A stretch of 22,823 nucleotides of DNA from Pseudomonadota bacterium (GTDB taxonomy: Bacteria > Pseudomonadota > Gammaproteobacteria > Steroidobacterales > Steroidobacteraceae), in assembly GCA_021780395.1 (NCBI GenBank), contig JAJXYU010000348.1, positions 1 to 22,823 on the forward strand, read 5' to 3'. Position numbers and translations under genes: made by a program. The notes beneath the pieces were generated by a model, which was not told where the DNA came from, did not search any database, and saw nothing but the letters and a program-made list of their open reading frames with translations. Numbering within the stretch: the first letter of the stretch is position 1; each line of letters begins with the position of its first letter. Of the stretch, positions 15,606 to 22,823 are shown one piece after another.

Positions 15606-16049
15606 TCAACGCTGCGCTTCGACGACCTTGAGCAGTTCCTCGAGCAGTTCCGTCGCCGCGACGAGCCGCGCGGAGTCGACGTGGGCGAGGATTTCGCGCC
15701 GGAACGCCTCGGCTTCCGCACGGACCTTGGTGTAGAGGCGGGTGCCGGCCTCGGTCAGCGCGACGTACTTCACGCGACGGTCGGTCGTCGAGGGTTCGCG
15801 GGTCACCAGCTGCGCCTTCACGAGCCGATCGATCATCGCGACCATCGTCGCGCCCTCGACGCCGAGCTTGTCCGCGAGCTCGGTCTGAGACAGCGGCGTC
15901 TTCGACTTCGCGGTCACGGTCACCGCGAGCCAACCGGCCTGGCTGATCCCGAGGTGCCTCAGGCGGCGGTCGAGCGCCTGACGCCACGCACGCGCGGCGG
16001 CGTGCAGGGCGCTCGCAAAGCGTTCTTCGATCGGTGTCGCGGTGCTCAT
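15606..16049 (-). CDS. MarR-family transcriptional regulator
   Basis: A 147-residue winged-helix dimer-type regulator. The recognition region is LSQTELADKLGVEGATMVAMIDRLVKAQLV (about 53-82), followed by the wing with the family hallmark DRRVKYVALTEAGTRL. Long helices at both ends would form the dimer interface. Its gene ends 10 bp from the end of the acyl-CoA dehydrogenase gene (convergent) and is divergent from the CBS-domain gene. A perfect inverted repeat 10 bases before its start codon is the likely autoregulatory operator. The ligand is unknown; MarR proteins often sense aromatic or fatty compounds. Confidence 0.92.
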   Translation of the reverse strand: MSTATPIEERFASALHAAARAWRQALDRRLRHLGISQAGWLAVTVTAKSKTPLSQTELADKLGVEGATMVAMIDRLVKAQLVTREPSTTDRRVKYVALTEAGTRLYTKVRAEAEAFRREILAHVDSARLVAATELLEELLKVVEAQR

Positions 16050-16058
16050 TTCTGACTA

Positions 16059-16083
16059 ATGATTAGGCAACTAATCATATAAT
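16059..16083. promoter_or_regulatory. MarR-type operator and divergent promoter region
   Basis: ATGATTAG (16059-16066) and CTAATCAT (16071-16078) are perfect inverted repeats around GCAA, close in form to the TTAG-CAA-CTAA sites of the SlyA/MarR group. A plus-strand TATAAT (16078-16083) touches the repeat, so a bound repressor would block that promoter, which points at the CBS-domain gene. No good -35 is visible. The repeat also lies 10-29 bases before the regulator start codon, allowing autoregulation. Confidence 0.7.
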
Positions 16084-16165
16084 ACCGGGTCCAACGGGGG
16101 AACGTTCGCTGCGACGGCGATGTCGATCCTGGCGAGCCGATCGCGGCGGAAAGGAGCGGGAAGCG

Positions 16166-16732
16166 ATGGAAGAGAACCTGTTGAGCGCTTCGAAGGTCAC
16201 CGGCGAGGGATTTCTGGCTCCGCGCGCGGTCAACGACGGGCGGTCGATCGATCCGGAGGAACCGGCGATCCTTGCGATCACCGATTTCACCCGCGAGACG
16301 CCGATCACCGTGGACGAGGACCGGCCGATCGACGCCGCACTGGAGGACATGATCCGCTTCGGCGTCCGCGCGCTGCTGGTGCTGCGCGAGCGACGGATCG
16401 CCGGCTTGATCACCTCCTACGACATCCAGGGCGAGCGGCCGCTGCAGTTCCTGCAGACCTCGACCTACGAGCATCACCGGGACGTGCGGGTCGGGCACAT
16501 CATGACCCCATGGAACGAGTTGCTCGCGCTCGATTGGGATGCCGTGCGCCACGCGCGCGCGGGCGAGCTCCTCGAGGTCCTGCGGCGCGTCGGACGCACG
16601 CACCTGCTGCTGATCGAGCGGGGCGCGGATCGACGGTCCGTGGTCCGCGGTCTCGCGTCGCGGGCCCGCTTCGAGCGCCAGGTTCGACCCGCGCCGGCGG
16701 GGCGAGTCAGCGCCGCGCGCGCCGCGACCTGA
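16166..16732 (+). CDS. CBS-domain pair protein
   Basis: A 188-residue soluble protein with two CBS motifs. The first covers about residues 44-100 (PITVDEDRPIDAALEDMIRFGVRALLVL to GLITSYDIQG). The second covers about 107-172, beginning VGHIMTPW and ending VVRGLASRARF. CBS pairs bind adenine nucleotides and act as energy or ligand sensors; the partner of this stand-alone protein is unknown. AAGGAG at 16151-16156 sets the start. It is transcribed away from the MarR gene and probably controlled by it. The last 26 bp overlap the end of the convergent permease gene. Confidence 0.85.
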   Translation: MEENLLSASKVTGEGFLAPRAVNDGRSIDPEEPAILAITDFTRETPITVDEDRPIDAALEDMIRFGVRALLVLRERRIAGLITSYDIQGERPLQFLQTSTYEHHRDVRVGHIMTPWNELLALDWDAVRHARAGELLEVLRRVGRTHLLLIERGADRRSVVRGLASRARFERQVRPAPAGRVSAARAAT

Positions 16733-18032
16733 CGAATACCGTATAGGCGTAGAGCGGCAGGCCGCCGACGAGGAGCGCCGCGCCCCACAGGTTCGCGTCG
16801 CGGCCCGCGCCGCCGATCGCCCACAGCGAATAGAGCGCCGCCACGGTCCCGAGCGCCGTCAACGCGCCGCGGCCGAGGCGGGCGCCGGGCATTCGGCCGG
16901 TCCACGCGAGGCGCACCAGGGCGAGGCCGCTGACGCCGTAGAGCACGAGGCAGGCGCTCGTCGACACCAGCAGCATGAACGTGAAGATGTCGACCGTGGA
17001 CTGCCGAGTGTTCAGCAACAGCAGGACCGTGACCAGGACGCTGCCGAACACGATCGCCGCCACCGGGGTGCCACGTTTCGAGTCGCGACCGAAGACCTCG
17101 GGAAACGCGCCGGTTCGCGCCATCGCGTGAGGCAGCTCTCCCTGGAGCAGGATCCACCCGTTCAGCGCGCCGATCGCGCTGACGGCGGCGAACAGACTGA
17201 CCGTCGGGCGTGCCCAGCCGCCCCAGAGCGAAGCGGCGAGATCCGCGAACGGTGCGCCGGACCGCGCCAGCTGCGCCTCCGGGATCTTCAGGAGCACGGC
17301 CCCCGAGGCGAGCGCACACAGCAATGCGGTGATCAACGCGCCGAAGAAGGTGGCGAGCGGGATCGTGCGTGCGGGGTTTCGAACCCGGCTCGCCGGCACG
17401 GTCGCCGACTCCAGTCCCATCAGCGCGAACAGGGTCATCGTCGTCGCCGCGCCCACCCCGGAGAAGGAGATCGGTACGGTCGCGGCCGCCGTCGCGAGAT
17501 CCTGTGACCGGATCACGAACGGCGCGGCGATCGCGATCGCGATCAGCGGGATCACCTTGAGCACGGTGGTCACCGACTGCACCCAGCCGCTCGCACGGAT
17601 CCCGTAACAGTTCACCGCGGTCAGCGCCCAGACGAGGAACAGCGTCAACACCTCCGGCGCCGCGGGGATCGCGCGGATCCACGGGAACGGGGCGGCGAGA
17701 TAGCTCACCGCGCTCAGCGCGATCGCGGCATTGCCGACCCAGATCGAGATCCAGTAGCCCCAGGAGACGACGAACGCGACCAGCGGACCGAACGCCTGCC
17801 GGGTATAGGCGTACGGGCCTCCGGCCTCCGGATGCGCGCGGCTCAACTGCACGTACATGAACGCGAGCAGCAGCGCGCCGGCGGCCGCGACCGCCCACGC
17901 GATCAGTCCGTTCACGCCGTAGGGGGCGAGTGAGGCGGGCAGCAGGAAGACGCCACCGCCGATCGAGTTTCCGACGACGAGCGCGACGCACGTTCCCAGG
18001 CCGACTCGCTGTCGCTCGTTCGCGGATGACAT
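16707..18032 (-). CDS. APC-family amino acid/polyamine permease, AdiC-like
   Basis: A 441-residue membrane protein with about 12 hydrophobic segments. It matches the basic amino acid/polyamine antiporter group: the first segment carries GNSIGGGVFLLPA, equal to the substrate-backbone-binding loop of AdiC, segment six carries MGLESATVPASRVRNPARTIPLA, and segment eight keeps the gating Trp in GALNGWILLQGE (AdiC Trp293). The AdiC gating residue Trp202 is replaced by Phe (TLFALMGLES), so the substrate probably differs from arginine/agmatine. It is divergent from the PotF-like gene (112-bp gap) and may share its regulation. A TATAGT lies at 18046-18041 before the start. Substrate and direction of transport are not decided. 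Confidence 0.85.
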   Translation of the reverse strand: MSSANERQRVGLGTCVALVVGNSIGGGVFLLPASLAPYGVNGLIAWAVAAAGALLLAFMYVQLSRAHPEAGGPYAYTRQAFGPLVAFVVSWGYWISIWVGNAAIALSAVSYLAAPFPWIRAIPAAPEVLTLFLVWALTAVNCYGIRASGWVQSVTTVLKVIPLIAIAIAAPFVIRSQDLATAAATVPISFSGVGAATTMTLFALMGLESATVPASRVRNPARTIPLATFFGALITALLCALASGAVLLKIPEAQLARSGAPFADLAASLWGGWARPTVSLFAAVSAIGALNGWILLQGELPHAMARTGAFPEVFGRDSKRGTPVAAIVFGSVLVTVLLLLNTRQSTVDIFTFMLLVSTSACLVLYGVSGLALVRLAWTGRMPGARLGRGALTALGTVAALYSLWAIGGAGRDANLWGAALLVGGLPLYAYTVFVRSRRARR

Positions 18033-18144
18033 CGGGCGCGACTATAACGACATCCGGTGATGCAAGGGAAGCGTTGACGGTCGCGCTCGCGCGCGCGATC
18101 GGACACAATACCCCCGTTGGAGCGCTTTTCCCCCGGGGGAGTCG

Positions 18145-19266
18145 ATGCACGGCCGAATCCGTCTTGCGCTGATCGCGATCGGGGTCATCGGACTCGTGAC
18201 GCTGGTGTGGAGCCCGCTCGCGTCGCCGGGTGACGGCACCCCGAATCACCGGCTGTTCATCTACAACTGGGCCGATTACATCGGTCCGCACACGATCGAG
18301 GAGTTCGAGCGGGATACCGGGATCCGGGTGATCTACGACACCTACGATTCCGACGAAACGATGGATGCGCGGCTGATGGCCGGACGATCGGGGTACGACG
18401 TCGTGAGCGCCGATGCCGACTTCTACGGCCGGGAGATTCGGGCAGGGGTCTATCAGCCGCTCGACAAGCGGCGCCTGCCGAACTGGAAGGCGCTCGACCC
18501 CCGGGTGCTCGCGATCGAGTCCAAGTACGATCCCGGCAACCGGTACGCGATGCCGTACCTGCACTACGTGAACGGCTTTGCGTACAACGTCGACATGATC
18601 CGGAAGCGGATGCCGAATGCGCCCGTGGACAGCCTGCGGATGCTGTTCGACCCGAAGGTCGTCTCGCACTTCGCGGACTGCGGCGTGACCTTTCTCGACT
18701 CGCCGAAGGACGTGATCGAACTCGCGCTGCGCTACCTGCACCTGAACCCGGCGAGCACGCGGCCACAGGACTTCGCCGCCGCCGCGCGGCTCCTGCTCAA
18801 GGTCCGCCCGTACATCCGGACCTTCGACTCGGTCGCCTACATGAACGGGCTCGCGAACCGCGACCTGTGCCTCGTGATGTCCTGGTCGAGCGACTACGCG
18901 GTCGCGAGGGAGCGCGCAGCCGCGGTCGGCGTGAAGCTGAACCTTAAGTTCACGGTGCCGAAGGAAGGCGCGAACCTCGACTTCTCGTCGCTCCTGATCC
19001 CGGTCGGCGCCCCGGACACGGACGCCGCGTACCGGTTCCTGAACTTCATGATGCGACCGCGCGTGATCGCCGACGTGACCAACTCGATCTACTACGGCAA
19101 CGACAATCTCGAGTCGCGGCCGTACGTGACGCCGTGGATCCTCGCGGATCCGGCGCTCTATCCGACGCCGCAGATCGAGAAGCGGCTGTACCTCGCACCC
19201 GAGGTCGACACCACGACCGAGCGGCTGCTGACCCGAACCTGGACCTTGATCAAGACGGGCAAGTGA
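18145..19266 (+). CDS. Polyamine ABC transporter substrate-binding protein, PotF-like
   Basis: Periplasmic binding protein of 373 residues. It has an N-terminal hydrophobic segment (about 5-23) without a lipobox Cys; it may be a signal peptide or an anchor. The mature part aligns along its whole length with E. coli PotF: NWADYIGPHTIEEFERDTGI, then AGVYQPLDK, YAMPYLH, and a TRTWTLIKTGK ending. Ligand residues kept include Trp42, Asp44, Tyr45, Trp247 and Asp250. PotF Asp278, which grips an amine, aligns with Ser281, while Asp279 appears two places earlier. The ligand is therefore probably a polyamine-like molecule but not certainly putrescine. GGGGGAG at 18135-18141 precedes the ATG. It converges on potI with a 25-bp gap. 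Confidence 0.9.
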   Translation: MHGRIRLALIAIGVIGLVTLVWSPLASPGDGTPNHRLFIYNWADYIGPHTIEEFERDTGIRVIYDTYDSDETMDARLMAGRSGYDVVSADADFYGREIRAGVYQPLDKRRLPNWKALDPRVLAIESKYDPGNRYAMPYLHYVNGFAYNVDMIRKRMPNAPVDSLRMLFDPKVVSHFADCGVTFLDSPKDVIELALRYLHLNPASTRPQDFAAAARLLLKVRPYIRTFDSVAYMNGLANRDLCLVMSWSSDYAVARERAAAVGVKLNLKFTVPKEGANLDFSSLLIPVGAPDTDAAYRFLNFMMRPRVIADVTNSIYYGNDNLESRPYVTPWILADPALYPTPQIEKRLYLAPEVDTTTERLLTRTWTLIKTGK

Positions 19267-19295
19267 GCGCGCGTCGGCGGTGCGATGCGCCTCAC
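19263..19295. terminator. Possible bidirectional terminator between potF-like and potI
   Basis: GTGAGCGC (19263-19270) can pair with GCGCCTCAC (19287-19295) with one bulged C, enclosing the short convergent gap and both stop codons. There is no T-run on either side, so the call is weak. Confidence 0.3.
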
Positions 19296-20137
19296 GGGGC
19301 GGCTTCGCTGCGCTCCGCGAACTGCTGCTCGCGCAGCCGCTGGCGCTCCGCGCGGCGCAGCGTCGCGCCCGCGATCAGGACGCACGCGCCGACCAGCGCG
19401 ATGATCAGGCTCGCGAGCGCGTTGATGTCCGGGGTCACGCCGAGCTTCACCTTCGAGTAGATCACCATCGGCAGCGTGCTCGCGCCGGGTCCCGAGACCA
19501 GGCTCGAGATCACCAGGTCGTCGAGCGACAGGGTGAGGCACAGCAGCCAGCTCGACACGAGCGCGGGCGCGATGATCGGCAGGGTCGTGTCGAGGAACGC
19601 CCCGACCGGGCCGGCGCCGAGGTCCATCGCCGCTTCCTCGAGCGAGCGATCGGCGCTCTGCAGGCGTGATTGCACCGTGATCGTGACGTAGGAGGTGCAG
19701 AACGCGATGTGCGCGATCACGATCGTGAGCGCGCCGCGATGCGGCCAGCCGATCGTGTTCAACATCGAAATGAACAGCAGCAGCTGCGTGATGCCGGTGA
19801 TGATCTCGGGCATCACCAGCGGCGCGTTCACCATGCCGGTGAGCAGGAAGCGGCCGCGAAAGCGCCGGAACCGCACCAGCGCGATCGCGGCGAGCGTGCC
19901 GAGGACCACGGCGCCGGTGGACGCGGTGATCGCGATGCGCAGCGACAGCCAGGCGGCATCGAGGATCTGCGGGTTGTGCAACAGGCGGTCGTACCACACG
20001 GTGGAGAATCCGCCCCAGACGCTCACCAGCGCCGACTGGTTGAACGAGTACGCGATCAGCACCAGCATCGGCAGGTAGAGGAACGCGATGCCGGCGAACA
20101 GGATCGTCATCAGCACCGGCGATGCGCGCTGATCCAT
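19292..20137 (-). CDS. potI: Polyamine ABC transporter permease PotI
   Basis: Second membrane subunit of a PotFGHI-type importer. The 281-residue protein has six hydrophobic segments and the cytoplasmic EAA loop LEEAAMDLGAGPVGAFLDTTLPIIAP that docks on the ATPase. The SLDDLVISSLVSGPGASTLPM segment is typical of PotC/PotI. It starts 2 bp after the potH stop, so the pair is one operon. PotI is chosen over PotC because of the PotF-like neighbour. Confidence 0.9.
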   Translation of the reverse strand: MDQRASPVLMTILFAGIAFLYLPMLVLIAYSFNQSALVSVWGGFSTVWYDRLLHNPQILDAAWLSLRIAITASTGAVVLGTLAAIALVRFRRFRGRFLLTGMVNAPLVMPEIITGITQLLLFISMLNTIGWPHRGALTIVIAHIAFCTSYVTITVQSRLQSADRSLEEAAMDLGAGPVGAFLDTTLPIIAPALVSSWLLCLTLSLDDLVISSLVSGPGASTLPMVIYSKVKLGVTPDINALASLIIALVGACVLIAGATLRRAERQRLREQQFAERSEAAP

Positions 20138-20139
20138 GC

Positions 20140-21090
20140 TCAGGACTCCAGCTGCTTGACGTTGTAGTGCTGGTAGATCGCGATCGGGCCGACCAGGAAC
20201 ACCAGGAACACGATCGACACCGCGGCGGCGACCGGCCAGTCCCGATTGCTGAAGAACTCGTCCCAGAGCACGCGACCGATCATCAGGTTGTTCGGGCCGC
20301 CGAGGATCGAGGGGATCACGAATTCACCGATCGCCGGGATGAACACCAGCATCGATCCGGCGATCACGCCGGGCATCGACAGCGGCAGGGTCACGTCGAG
20401 GAACGCGCGCCACGGGGGACTGCCGAGGTCGGCCGCCGCCTCCAGCAGGCTCGCGTCGAGCTTCTCCAGCGTCGCGAACAGCGGCAGCACCATGTACGGC
20501 AGGTACGAGTAGATGATCCCGAGGTAGACCGCGGGCGTCGTCTGCATCAGCATCAGCGGCCGGTGGATCAGACCGAGGTGCAGCAGCACCCAGTTCAGGA
20601 CCCCGTGTTCCTGGATGATGCCCTCGAGCGCATAGACTCGCAGCAGGAACGAGGTCCAGAACGGCAGGATGATCACCATCAGCAGGACGTTCTGCAGGCT
20701 CTTCGAGGAGCGCGCGATCGCGTACGCCATCGGGTAGCCGACCAGCAGGCAGATCAGCGTCGAGAAGAACGCGGTGCGCAGCGAATACAGGTACGAGAGC
20801 ACGTAGACGTCGTCGGTGAACAGGTACTTGTAGTTCGCGAAGTTCAGCGCGAGACGGATGTGGTCGTTCGCGCCGACGGTTAGAATGTCCGAGAACGGCG
20901 GTACCCGCAGCGTCAGGTCGGCGAAGCTGATCTTCAGCGCGAACGCGAACGGGATCAGGAAGAAAACGAACAGATACGCGAGCGGCGGTGCGATGATCAG
21001 CCACTTGCCGTGGCGCTCCATCCAGCGTGCGAAGCGGGGGCGCCGGTAGGGCGCCGGGGACGATGCGGGCCGCGAGTCGGCGATAGTCAT
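20140..21090 (-). CDS. potH: Polyamine ABC transporter permease PotH
   Basis: First membrane subunit of the importer. The 316-residue protein has a basic cytoplasmic lead of about 30 residues, six hydrophobic segments, the PotH-typical FADLTLRVPPFSDI stretch after the first, and the EAA loop LEAAADLGSPPWRAFLDVTLPLSMPG. The end FIPAIGEFVIPSILGGPNNLMIG is characteristic of PotB/PotH. No ribosome site is clear before the ATG at 21090, and a later start (Met at 21021) is not better supported. In the usual order potG (ATPase) lies just upstream; here that place is taken by the divergent TetR-Rieske fusion gene. Confidence 0.92.
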   Translation of the reverse strand: MTIADSRPASSPAPYRRPRFARWMERHGKWLIIAPPLAYLFVFFLIPFAFALKISFADLTLRVPPFSDILTVGANDHIRLALNFANYKYLFTDDVYVLSYLYSLRTAFFSTLICLLVGYPMAYAIARSSKSLQNVLLMVIILPFWTSFLLRVYALEGIIQEHGVLNWVLLHLGLIHRPLMLMQTTPAVYLGIIYSYLPYMVLPLFATLEKLDASLLEAAADLGSPPWRAFLDVTLPLSMPGVIAGSMLVFIPAIGEFVIPSILGGPNNLMIGRVLWDEFFSNRDWPVAAAVSIVFLVFLVGPIAIYQHYNVKQLES

Positions 21091-21111
21091 GGGTTACCAG
21101 GCCAGGTGAAC
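21091..21111. promoter_or_regulatory. 21-bp divergent gap with imperfect dyad, candidate regulator site
   Basis: The gap between potH and the TetR fusion contains GTTACC (21093-21098) and GGTGAAC (21105-21111), which form an imperfect dyad (GTT-ACC against GTTCACC). CAGGTG within it can serve as a ribosome site for the fusion gene. The gap is too short for two separate promoters, so promoters must reach into the genes. An operator role is inference. Confidence 0.35.
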
Positions 21112-22823
21112 ATGCGCAAGAAGAAGGGGACGACGAGGACCGCGGTGCGTCGCGCGCGCGCGACCCACGGCCGGCAGCGCCAGCGCCTGATCGACGCGTG
21201 CATTTCGGCGTTGCACATCCATGGGCCGTCGCAAACCACCGTCGAGAAGGTCGTCGCGATCGCGGACATGTCGCCGGGCATCGTGCGCTTCTACTTCGAC
21301 TCGAAGGCGGCGATGCTGGTCGCGTCGCTGCAGTATCTCTCGGCGGAATTCGAGGAACGGGTGCTCGTGCCGGTTGGGGCGATGAAGAGCACGCCGGTCG
21401 CCGCGCTCGAGCGCCTCGTCGACCTGTATCTCGATCCGGAGATCGCGAGCGCTCGCAAGGTGTCCGTATGGTATTCCTTCTGGGGGGAGGCCAGCTCCCG
21501 GCAGGAATACTACGACATCTGCGGGACGAAGGACGAGCGGTTCGCGGCCCTGGTCCGCGAGCTGATCGAGCGCCTGATCGAGCAGAGCGGCCAGACCCAG
21601 CTCGACCCGGACGGGATCGCGCTCGGACTGATCGGCGTGCTGGAGATGCTCTGGCAGGGCTTCGCGTTCCTGAGCGAGACCGCGATCGACCGCGCGGCCG
21701 CGCGGCATCGCTGCATGGCGTATCTGCGATCGGTGTTCCCGGGCCGGTTCCCGCCCGGGCGCGGCGTCGCGGATGCCGCGACCGCCGCCGCGCCGACGCG
21801 GTCGTTGCCGGCGTGGAGTTACGCGAACGCGGCGTTGCTGCGCACCGAGCGTCGCGACCTGTTTCGCGACGCGTGGCAGCTCGTCGCGGACGTCTCGCGG
21901 TTCGGTGTTCCGGGCGCCCACGTCGCCGCCGACCTCGGCGCCGAGCGGGCGCTGGTGGTGCGTGACGCCCAGGGCACGCTGCGTGCGTACCGCAACAGCT
22001 GTCCGGTCGAGCCGCACGCGCTGGTCGCGAACGGCCGCGGCGTGCTCGCCGACGAGCGCATCGAATGTCGGCTGCATGGACTCGCGTTCCGCGCGGATGG
22101 GCAGGAGATCGGTGGCGGGCCGCCGCTGCACGCGCTCGAGCTGTCGATCGGGGCGGGCCTGGTCTTCGTGCGCGCCGGGTCCGAGGGCGCGGGTCCGGGC
22201 CCCGCGCCGGCCTGGGCGTGGCTCGGCGAGTTCGACCCGATCCCGATCGCGCCGCCCGCGGAGACGATCGTCGGCGCGAACTGGAAGCTCGTGGTCGAGC
22301 ATGCGCTGTCGCTCGCGATGCCGGAGGCGCTCGCGCCGGGCGACGCCGAGGCCTGGTACGACGTCGAGTGCACGACGCCGGATGCCGCGGACAGGATCCT
22401 CTGGCGCGCGCGCCCGTCCGCAACGCGGCGGCGATGGTCGCTCGATCGCTATCGATCCATCCTCGGCGACCGCGCGGGCGATCCGTGGCGCCGGGTCTTC
22501 GTCGCACCGAACCAGCTGTTCGAGGTACGCCCGGACGGACTGCTCTGCGTGCAGATCCTGCCGATCGAACCGGGTTCGAGCCGGGTCCGGCGCCTGCGCT
22601 TCTCGACGCTCGCGGCCGACGCTCGCGGGAGCGTCGCCGACCGGCTCGCCGCGCGCATCGCGACGGGCCTCCGGCAGGACGCGCTCGACGCGATCGAATC
22701 CGCGCAGCGGGGCCGGGTCGAGTACGGCTACGGCGTCGACGGGACGCCACGCCCGGGCGCGGCCGCCGCGCGGTTTCGCGAGTGGCTGCGCGGGCGCATC
22801 CCGGCGCTCGCGCACGACGCGCC
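21112..22823 (+). CDS. TetR (BetI-type) regulator fused to a degenerate Rieske oxygenase-like domain; right end cut
   Basis: The frame is open from ATG 21112 to the window edge (570 codons, no stop). Residues 20-66 are a TetR helix-turn-helix (RLIDACISALHIHGPSQTTV, then MSPGIVRFYFDSKAAML). Residues about 80-210 match the BetI-type ligand domain (VWYSFWGEASSRQEYYDI). After a Pro/Ala linker (211-232), residues about 235-365 are a Rieske domain and about 380-570 an alpha-subunit catalytic-like domain (ANWKLVVEH; LLCVQILPIEPGSSRVRRLRF; ESAQRG). The Rieske pair CxH is Cys297-Pro-Val299, so one His ligand is missing, though His302 is near; the pair CRLH (Cys319, His322) is intact. The His-x4-His of the mononuclear iron site is absent after Glu396. 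I infer a transcription factor with an oxygenase-derived sensor. Chain end and exact partner genes are not visible. Confidence 0.85.
   Translation, partial: MRKKKGTTRTAVRRARATHGRQRQRLIDACISALHIHGPSQTTVEKVVAIADMSPGIVRFYFDSKAAMLVASLQYLSAEFEERVLVPVGAMKSTPVAALERLVDLYLDPEIASARKVSVWYSFWGEASSRQEYYDICGTKDERFAALVRELIERLIEQSGQTQLDPDGIALGLIGVLEMLWQGFAFLSETAIDRAAARHRCMAYLRSVFPGRFPPGRGVADAATAAAPTRSLPAWSYANAALLRTERRDLFRDAWQLVADVSRFGVPGAHVAADLGAERALVVRDAQGTLRAYRNSCPVEPHALVANGRGVLADERIECRLHGLAFRADGQEIGGGPPLHALELSIGAGLVFVRAGSEGAGPGPAPAWAWLGEFDPIPIAPPAETIVGANWKLVVEHALSLAMPEALAPGDAEAWYDVECTTPDAADRILWRARPSATRRRWSLDRYRSILGDRAGDPWRRVFVAPNQLFEVRPDGLLCVQILPIEPGSSRVRRLRFSTLAADARGSVADRLAARIATGLRQDALDAIESAQRGRVEYGYGVDGTPRPGAAAARFREWLRGRIPALAHDA

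Noticed and set aside
12776..15721. A 981-codon open frame on the minus strand
   Set aside because: It lies opposite ccmH, ccmI and the acyl-CoA dehydrogenase, all with intact family motifs. Its translation is Arg/His-rich and without domain sense, as expected for the antisense of G+C-rich genes.
21198..21965. A 255-codon plus-strand frame inside the TetR fusion gene
   Set aside because: It lies in another phase of the region that encodes the TetR and Rieske motifs, and its translation resembles no domain.
20324..22750. Long minus-strand open frames covering potH and the TetR fusion (808 and 573 codons)
   Set aside because: Arg/Pro/Ala-rich low-complexity translations opposite clearly recognisable genes; products of high G+C.

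Overview
The window joins two kinds of DNA. Positions 1 to about 6924 are part of an integrated mobile element. Positions 6925-22823 are G+C-rich chromosome. The organism is probably a high-G+C gammaproteobacterium: it has an unbroken ccmABCDEFGHI cytochrome c maturation operon (System I), PotF/PotH/PotI-type polyamine transport genes, an AdiC-like permease, and strong GCG/TCG/CTCG codon preference. The genus cannot be named from sequence alone.

Mobile element (1-6924). A tyrosine recombinase, cut by the left window edge, is followed by an unrecognised gene and then by a tightly coupled replication operon. That operon holds an AlpA-like DNA-binding protein, a large P-loop ATPase, a TubC-N-like small protein, a primase/polymerase, and three small genes that share a 27-bp sequence block. 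A cluster of TGGGCA boxes lies just before the operon and a GTCGT repeat cluster lies inside the end of the ATPase gene. Both are candidate control or replication sites. Next to the insertion site, on the other strand, lies an AT-rich gene for an exported protein of unknown function, probably cargo. The element abuts the 3' end of an intact tRNA-Leu(UAA) gene at 6925-7011, the usual arrangement after integration into a tRNA gene.

Chromosome (7012-22823). The nine ccm genes (7153-13867) overlap or nearly touch and encode the whole System I pathway: heme export and loading onto CcmE, apocytochrome reduction by CcmG/CcmH, and ligation by CcmF/H/I. An acyl-CoA dehydrogenase follows 12 bp later. 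A MarR regulator converges on it and is divergent from a CBS-domain protein; a perfect inverted repeat between the two is the likely MarR operator. An AdiC-like permease is divergent from a PotF-like polyamine-binding protein. The permease subunits PotI and PotH converge on potF, with no ATPase gene in the window.

The most unusual gene is the last one (21112 to the right edge), divergent from potH by 21 bp. It fuses an N-terminal BetI-type TetR repressor to a domain with the fold signature of a Rieske ring-hydroxylating oxygenase alpha subunit, and both iron sites of that domain look damaged. I infer a transcription factor whose sensor derives from an oxygenase and which probably acts on the neighbouring polyamine transport genes. 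The pairing of domains and the lost ligands are directly visible; function and novelty are untested.
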